From: RGIG5612 sp045627365
GTDB lineage: Bacteria > Bacillota > Clostridia > Lachnospirales > Lachnospiraceae
Assembly (NCBI GenBank): GCA_045627365.1
Contig: JAZQNN010000002.1
Coordinates: forward strand, 1 to 35,250
Reading direction: 5' to 3'
DNA length: 35,250 bases
Shown: piece after piece, positions 31,773-35,250 of the stretch
Layout of the letters: the number at the start of each line of letters is the position of its first letter
Position numbering within the stretch: the first letter of the stretch is position 1
The notes under the pieces: generated by a model
Seen by the model: the letters and a program-made list of their open reading frames with translations, nothing else
The model's database searches: none
Told to the model about the DNA's origin: nothing
Program-made: the position numbers and the translations under genes

Positions 31773-33593
31773 TTACAAAAGGCAGTCCAGAAATCTTGAA
31801 GGGGCTGCCTTTTTATTATGGAGCCGTCCAACGTAGCTTATCCTTAAATACTTCTGAGCTCTGGTCATTGCAACGTAAAGGAGTCTTCGTTCTTCCTCGA
31901 TCGCGCCGGCCGAGACGTTTTTCTTATTTGGGATGATGCTGTCATTTACATCAGGGATAAAGACAACAGGAAATTCCAATCCTTTTGCCGCATGCATGGT
32001 AAGGATCTGAACGGAGTCTTTTTCGCTTTCTGAAGCGTTTTTATCAGTCGTATCTGCATCAATAATTCTTAATAAGTCATTGATGGTGGCGGCTCTTTTA
32101 AATATAACCGTGATTTCGTCCAGCTTTTCCGCAACCATGTCCATAGTGGTGCCGTACTCTGTAATAAGGTGATTCCTGTAGCCAATAACATTCAGAATGT
32201 ACTGAAACGCTGCAAACGGCGGCATGCCGGAAAGTGCTTTGAGATGTCTTTCAAATTCCGCTATGTTCTGTAGGATCCGGCGGTTGTCTTTGTAAAAGGC
32301 CCTCATGGCTTTTATGCACGAGTCGGTATCGCCCGCAAACATCAGACTTTCGCGGGCGATATATCTTGATGGCCTGTTAATGATCCTAAGCATATCGGCG
32401 TGTCCCGCTGACAGACCGTTGGCTATCTTTATATAGGTGACGACATCCTTGAAGATAAAGTGACTGAATATGCTTTCACTTTTACCCTTAAAGGAGAAGG
32501 GGATCCCTGCAAGCGTCAACATTTCGCGAAACAGGGTACTATCCTCGTTATTTCTGAACAGGGCAGCACACATAGAGTAGAAAAAGCCATCTTCTTCGGC
32601 AAATCGGCGTATTTCCAGGATCATCTTTTCATATTCGTCTTCTCTTTCAGCAAATTCTTCAATCACTACGCTTTCGGGGATGCCTTGCTCGCCGGCTGCG
32701 ATCAGCTTCTTAGAAAAACGTTTTTTGTTTTCGTTTATCAGGCGGTTTGCAGCTGAAAGAATGTTCCCTGTACTTCGGTAATTGATGTTCAAAAGAGTCT
32801 GCTCAGCATTCGGATAATCCGTGAAAAAGCTCTGCATGATCTCAGGTCTTGCGCCTCTGAATGCATAAATGCTCTGATCGTCATCACCGACAACGAAAAG
32901 GTTATTTTGCGGCGCAGCAATCATCTTGATAATGTCGTACTGAAGAGCGTTTATATCCTGAAATTCATCGATCAGAATATATCTGTATTTTAGCCTGACC
33001 TTGTACAAAACGTCCTTTTGGCGGCTTAGAAGGTTATAACAGCTAATGAGCATATCGTCGTAATCAAGCAGTTTTCCCCGGGAAAGACTTCTTTCATAAT
33101 CGCTTAAAACCTCATCAAATATGTCAACAGGAAGTGACTTCGGGGCGTAATTTAACCTGAGGTCCGGATTGCTTCTGACCTTACTTATTTCGTTAACGAT
33201 ATCCTTGAAAAACGCCAGCGCGTCATCATATTCGACCGAATGCTTTTCAACCGCCGTGCGAATCAGTTCGGTTTTCTTTTGATCTGTGATTATTCCGGCA
33301 GATGAATATCCACCGTATTCTTTTAGAATTTGCAGGAATATGCCGTGAAATGTTCCGAAGACCGGAGGTGGGACGTTACTGAAAGAGTCAGCGAACCTGG
33401 TGGACATTTCTTCTGCGGCAGCCCTTGAAAATGTAACAACAAGGATGCTTTCGGGCGGAATCCCGCAATCGATGATCAAATGCCTGATACGTCCTAAAAT
33501 AACGGTAGTTTTACCGGATCCGGGACCTGCAAGCACCATCATCGGGCCATCTTTGTGCAAGACGGCTCTTTGCTGTGGTTTGTTAAATTTCAT
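31773..33593 (-). CDS. Compact UvrD/PcrA-like superfamily 1 DNA helicase
   Basis: The 606-residue protein has all SF1A helicase motifs: Q-motif FNKPQQRAVL, Walker A GPGSGKTT (23-30), TFSRAAAEEM, DEFQD (209-213), GDDDQSIYAFRGA (236-248), NYRSTGNIL, TMHAAKGLEFPVVFI and EEERRLLYVAMTRAQ. It should translocate 3'-to-5' on single-stranded DNA. It lacks the ~100-residue C-terminal extension that lets PcrA/UvrD contact RNA polymerase, so it is more likely a secondary UvrD-like repair helicase than PcrA itself. Its start overlaps the MATE gene's end by 11 bases with only a weak ribosome site, suggesting coupling. Its last codons form the gltX terminator. Confidence 0.92.
   Translation of the reverse strand: MKFNKPQQRAVLHKDGPMMVLAGPGSGKTTVILGRIRHLIIDCGIPPESILVVTFSRAAAEEMSTRFADSFSNVPPPVFGTFHGIFLQILKEYGGYSSAGIITDQKKTELIRTAVEKHSVEYDDALAFFKDIVNEISKVRSNPDLRLNYAPKSLPVDIFDEVLSDYERSLSRGKLLDYDDMLISCYNLLSRQKDVLYKVRLKYRYILIDEFQDINALQYDIIKMIAAPQNNLFVVGDDDQSIYAFRGARPEIMQSFFTDYPNAEQTLLNINYRSTGNILSAANRLINENKKRFSKKLIAAGEQGIPESVVIEEFAEREDEYEKMILEIRRFAEEDGFFYSMCAALFRNNEDSTLFREMLTLAGIPFSFKGKSESIFSHFIFKDVVTYIKIANGLSAGHADMLRIINRPSRYIARESLMFAGDTDSCIKAMRAFYKDNRRILQNIAEFERHLKALSGMPPFAAFQYILNVIGYRNHLITEYGTTMDMVAEKLDEITVIFKRAATINDLLRIIDADTTDKNASESEKDSVQILTMHAAKGLEFPVVFIPDVNDSIIPNKKNVSAGAIEEERRLLYVAMTRAQKYLRISYVGRLHNKKAAPSRFLDCLL
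31777..31814. terminator. gltX terminator embedded in the helicase 3' coding end
   Basis: AAAAGGCAGTCC (31777-31788) pairs with GGGCTGCCTTTT (31802-31813) including one G-T pair, followed on the plus strand by T. The arms start and end in A4 and T4-5 runs, so the element is bidirectional by sequence. It encodes the last dozen or so residues of the minus-strand helicase. Confidence 0.85.
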
Positions 33594-34956
33594 TTGATTT
33601 CAGTTTCTTAAATAAATTAATCAGAACTATAAATGCGATTATCGCAAGAACAAACTCCGCTGAAGGCTGTGCATATGCCAGTCCGTAAAGCGGGAATAGT
33701 TTGTTAAGAAGCACCATGAAAGGTATCTCCAAGATGATCTTACGCATAACAGCGAAGATCAAAGCCCTGCCGCCCATACCGCAGGACTGGAAAATACCGA
33801 CTGCAAGGAAGTCAACAACGAGGAACGGCTGCGCCAGACAGAAGCCTTTTATGAACTTTGAACCCAGGTCAACGACCTCAGCGTCTCTCAAAAATATAGA
33901 AACCAGTTTGTCCGGAATAATTACGAAAACAGCAGCAACAATTATTACAAGTACAAGCGAAACACCTAAAGTAAACCACGCGGTCTTCTTCATCCTCTCG
34001 TAATTCTTTGAGGAGTAGTTATATCCGATAAGCGGCTGAATGCCTTGAGACACACCCATGCACAGGAACATCGGAACCATGGAAACCTTGTACGAGATAC
34101 CCATTGCAGCTATTGCAGCCGAAGAGTAAACAGCGACGAAGTTATTAAGAATCGTCATGCCGGTCACATTAAGCAGATTCTGGATAGCAGCCGGAATGCC
34201 GACCTTGAAGACACCGAATGTGACATTCTTATTGAATGTGATATCCTTTGGATTGATGGAGACGTGCGTACGATTTCCTCTTGCCAGGATGAGGACTATG
34301 AAATAAATGCAGGCGGCAGTGTTGGAAATGAATGTAGCGCAGCCTGCACCGGCAGCACCCATATTCAAAAATCTCGGCATTATGAAAAGCGGGTCAAGGA
34401 TTATATTAAGAATACATCCGCTCATTACGCCTATGCTTGCCTGAGTTGCATCGCCTTCAGAACGGACAAGATATCCGAGAACGACGTTAAGAATCGAAGG
34501 AATTGCGCCGCAGCTTACCGTCCAGAACATATATGCCGAAGTTGCCGCGTTGTTTTCTGCTGACGCTCCGAGAAGCTTTAATAACGGCTGTTTGAAGACT
34601 ATGCTGAGCAGAGAATAAATGACTGCAAAGAAAGCGGAGCAGTAGAAGCCAAATGCGCTGCTTTTATGAACAGTATCATAATCCTTCACGCCGAGCGCGC
34701 GGCTCATCATACTGGAGGATCCGACACCGAACAGATTGTTAACAGCGTTAAAAGCGAGAATGAACGGTGAAACAAGTGTAACGGCAGCTGTTTCGACCGG
34801 ATCATCCAAAAGACCGACAAACAGAGTGTCTGCAAAGGAGTAAAGAAGCATGACTAAAGTGCCGAGTATCGTCGGTATACTCAGCTTTAAAACGGCCTTC
34901 GGAATAGGCATTTCTTCGAATAAATACGTCTTGTTTTCGTCTGCTTTCAGTTCCAT
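33583..34956 (-). CDS. MATE-family multidrug efflux transporter
   Basis: The 457-residue protein has about twelve membrane segments in two MatE halves, with SIPTILGTLVMLLYSFADTLFVG in the first helix pair and a matching second half (KVGIPAAIQNLLNVTGMTIL). MATE proteins export cationic drugs or metabolites using Na+ or H+; specificity is not predictable here. The ATG at 34956 is chosen because a TAAAAT -10 lies 8 bases upstream; the TTG at 34974 lies in front of that -10 and cannot be transcribed from it. No Shine-Dalgarno is seen, so a near-leaderless mRNA is possible. It is first in a two-gene unit with the helicase. Confidence 0.93.
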   Translation of the reverse strand: MELKADENKTYLFEEMPIPKAVLKLSIPTILGTLVMLLYSFADTLFVGLLDDPVETAAVTLVSPFILAFNAVNNLFGVGSSSMMSRALGVKDYDTVHKSSAFGFYCSAFFAVIYSLLSIVFKQPLLKLLGASAENNAATSAYMFWTVSCGAIPSILNVVLGYLVRSEGDATQASIGVMSGCILNIILDPLFIMPRFLNMGAAGAGCATFISNTAACIYFIVLILARGNRTHVSINPKDITFNKNVTFGVFKVGIPAAIQNLLNVTGMTILNNFVAVYSSAAIAAMGISYKVSMVPMFLCMGVSQGIQPLIGYNYSSKNYERMKKTAWFTLGVSLVLVIIVAAVFVIIPDKLVSIFLRDAEVVDLGSKFIKGFCLAQPFLVVDFLAVGIFQSCGMGGRALIFAVMRKIILEIPFMVLLNKLFPLYGLAYAQPSAEFVLAIIAFIVLINLFKKLKSNEI

Positions 34957-34964
34957 AGGCGTGT

Positions 34965-34993
34965 ATTTTACCAAATCAAATATAAAAAAGCAA
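34965..34993 (-). promoter_or_regulatory. Promoter of the MATE-helicase unit
   Basis: On the minus strand TTGCTT (34993-34988), 17-base spacer, TAAAAT (34970-34965). The start is expected 6-8 bases further on, almost at the ATG (34956). Confidence 0.5.
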
Positions 34994-35065
34994 ACAATTA
35001 CTGTCCAAATATCATAAAACGAAATTAAATCCAGGTAGTTAGCGTTCCTTACATCTTTTATTTTT

Positions 35066-35097
35066 TTGACAAATGTTGTATCATTACACAGTTATAC
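35066..35097 (+). promoter_or_regulatory. Possible promoter of the right-edge gene
   Basis: A consensus TTGACA (35066-35071) is present, but the best -10, TTATAC (35092-35097), is 20 bases away; TTGTAT (35077-35082) with TATATT (35101-35106), 18 bases apart, is an alternative. The exact pair is uncertain. Confidence 0.4.
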
Positions 35098-35119
35098 AAA
35101 TATATTAATGAGGTTGGAC

Positions 35120-35250
35120 ATGAATTACGAAGAATGCTTAGCTTATCTTGAAAAAGAAGGACAGCAGCATCTGCTCATGTTTTACGATGAATTAAGTGAA
35201 GCAGAAAAAAGCAAGCTCCTTGCTGAAATCGAGGCCATTGATTTTACAGC
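35120..35250 (+). CDS. N-terminus of UDP-sugar pyrophosphorylase (UDPGP family), partial
   Basis: The visible 43 codons start MNYEECLAYLEKEGQQHLL and continue through FYDELSEAEKSKLLAEIEAI. This short helical opening (Q-H-L-L..YDEL...EK..LL..I..iDF) is what I recall for the eukaryotic-type UDPGP enzymes of clostridia, which make UDP-glucose or UDP-N-acetylglucosamine. The catalytic GGxGTRxG motif lies beyond the window, so the call rests on the N-terminus alone. GAGG (35110-35113) lies 6 bases before the ATG. Confidence 0.55.
   Translation, partial: MNYEECLAYLEKEGQQHLLMFYDELSEAEKSKLLAEIEAIDFT

Noticed and set aside
34045..34563. 172-codon plus-strand open frame opposite the MATE gene
   Set aside because: Antisense to hydrophobic codons; high Cys/His content but no ordered zinc-binding pattern and no promoter or ribosome site.

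Overview
The window reads as a chromosomal housekeeping segment from a Clostridia-class Firmicute with mid-range G+C, most likely Lachnospirales or a close relative. The support is family-level recognition from memory, not a search. It rests on a rimP-nusA-ylxQ-infB-rbfA-nrnA-truB-ribF operon, a LigA of the divergent 'SWKLDGLT' type, a long archaeal/fungal-type aspartate-semialdehyde dehydrogenase, a eukaryotic-type UDPGP start at the right edge, strong AGGAGG ribosome sites, several TTG starts, and promoters with a TGCTAWAAT extended -10. I see no phage, insertion sequence, CRISPR array, rRNA or plasmid gene.

Layout. 1-159: C-terminus of a probable M24-family peptidase. 247-3945: rluF, ligA and metA, closed by a strong terminator. 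4114-4694: a small two-gene unit with its own promoter, encoding a 67-residue protein and a 57-residue one-segment membrane or secreted protein, both unrecognised. 4700-15710: a translation and RNA operon (rimP to ribF) that continues into a Na/Pi-cotransporter-type protein and an EamA permease. 15751-15821: tRNA-Gly(CCC) with its own promoter and terminator. 15904-23258: a tightly packed run of nine genes (azlC, azlD, threonine aldolase, a COG1237-type metallo-beta-lactamase-fold protein, an ECF S component, metY, birA, hflX, folA). 23347-28922: trpS followed by a type IIA topoisomerase pair. 29103-31755: asd and gltX, each ending in a terminator. 31773-34956 (minus strand): a MATE transporter overlapping a compact UvrD-like helicase. 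35120-35250: start of a UDP-sugar pyrophosphorylase-like gene.

How the genes fit together. MetA has Glu111 and MetY is present, so methionine synthesis probably runs through O-acetylhomoserine, with Asd supplying the upstream aspartate-family intermediate. Threonine aldolase, dihydrofolate reductase and a possible folate-type ECF subunit suggest a one-carbon theme around metY, but this is inference. The most unusual items are the uncharacterised small-protein unit with a switch-like leader, the topoisomerase A subunit (no visible GyrA box, an acidic C-terminal insert, Gly at the usual quinolone-contact Ser), a promoter whose -35 is the loop of the preceding terminator, a terminator embedded in the 3' coding end of a convergent gene, and -10 boxes placed so that some transcripts may be leaderless. 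I found no convincing wholly new multi-gene system.
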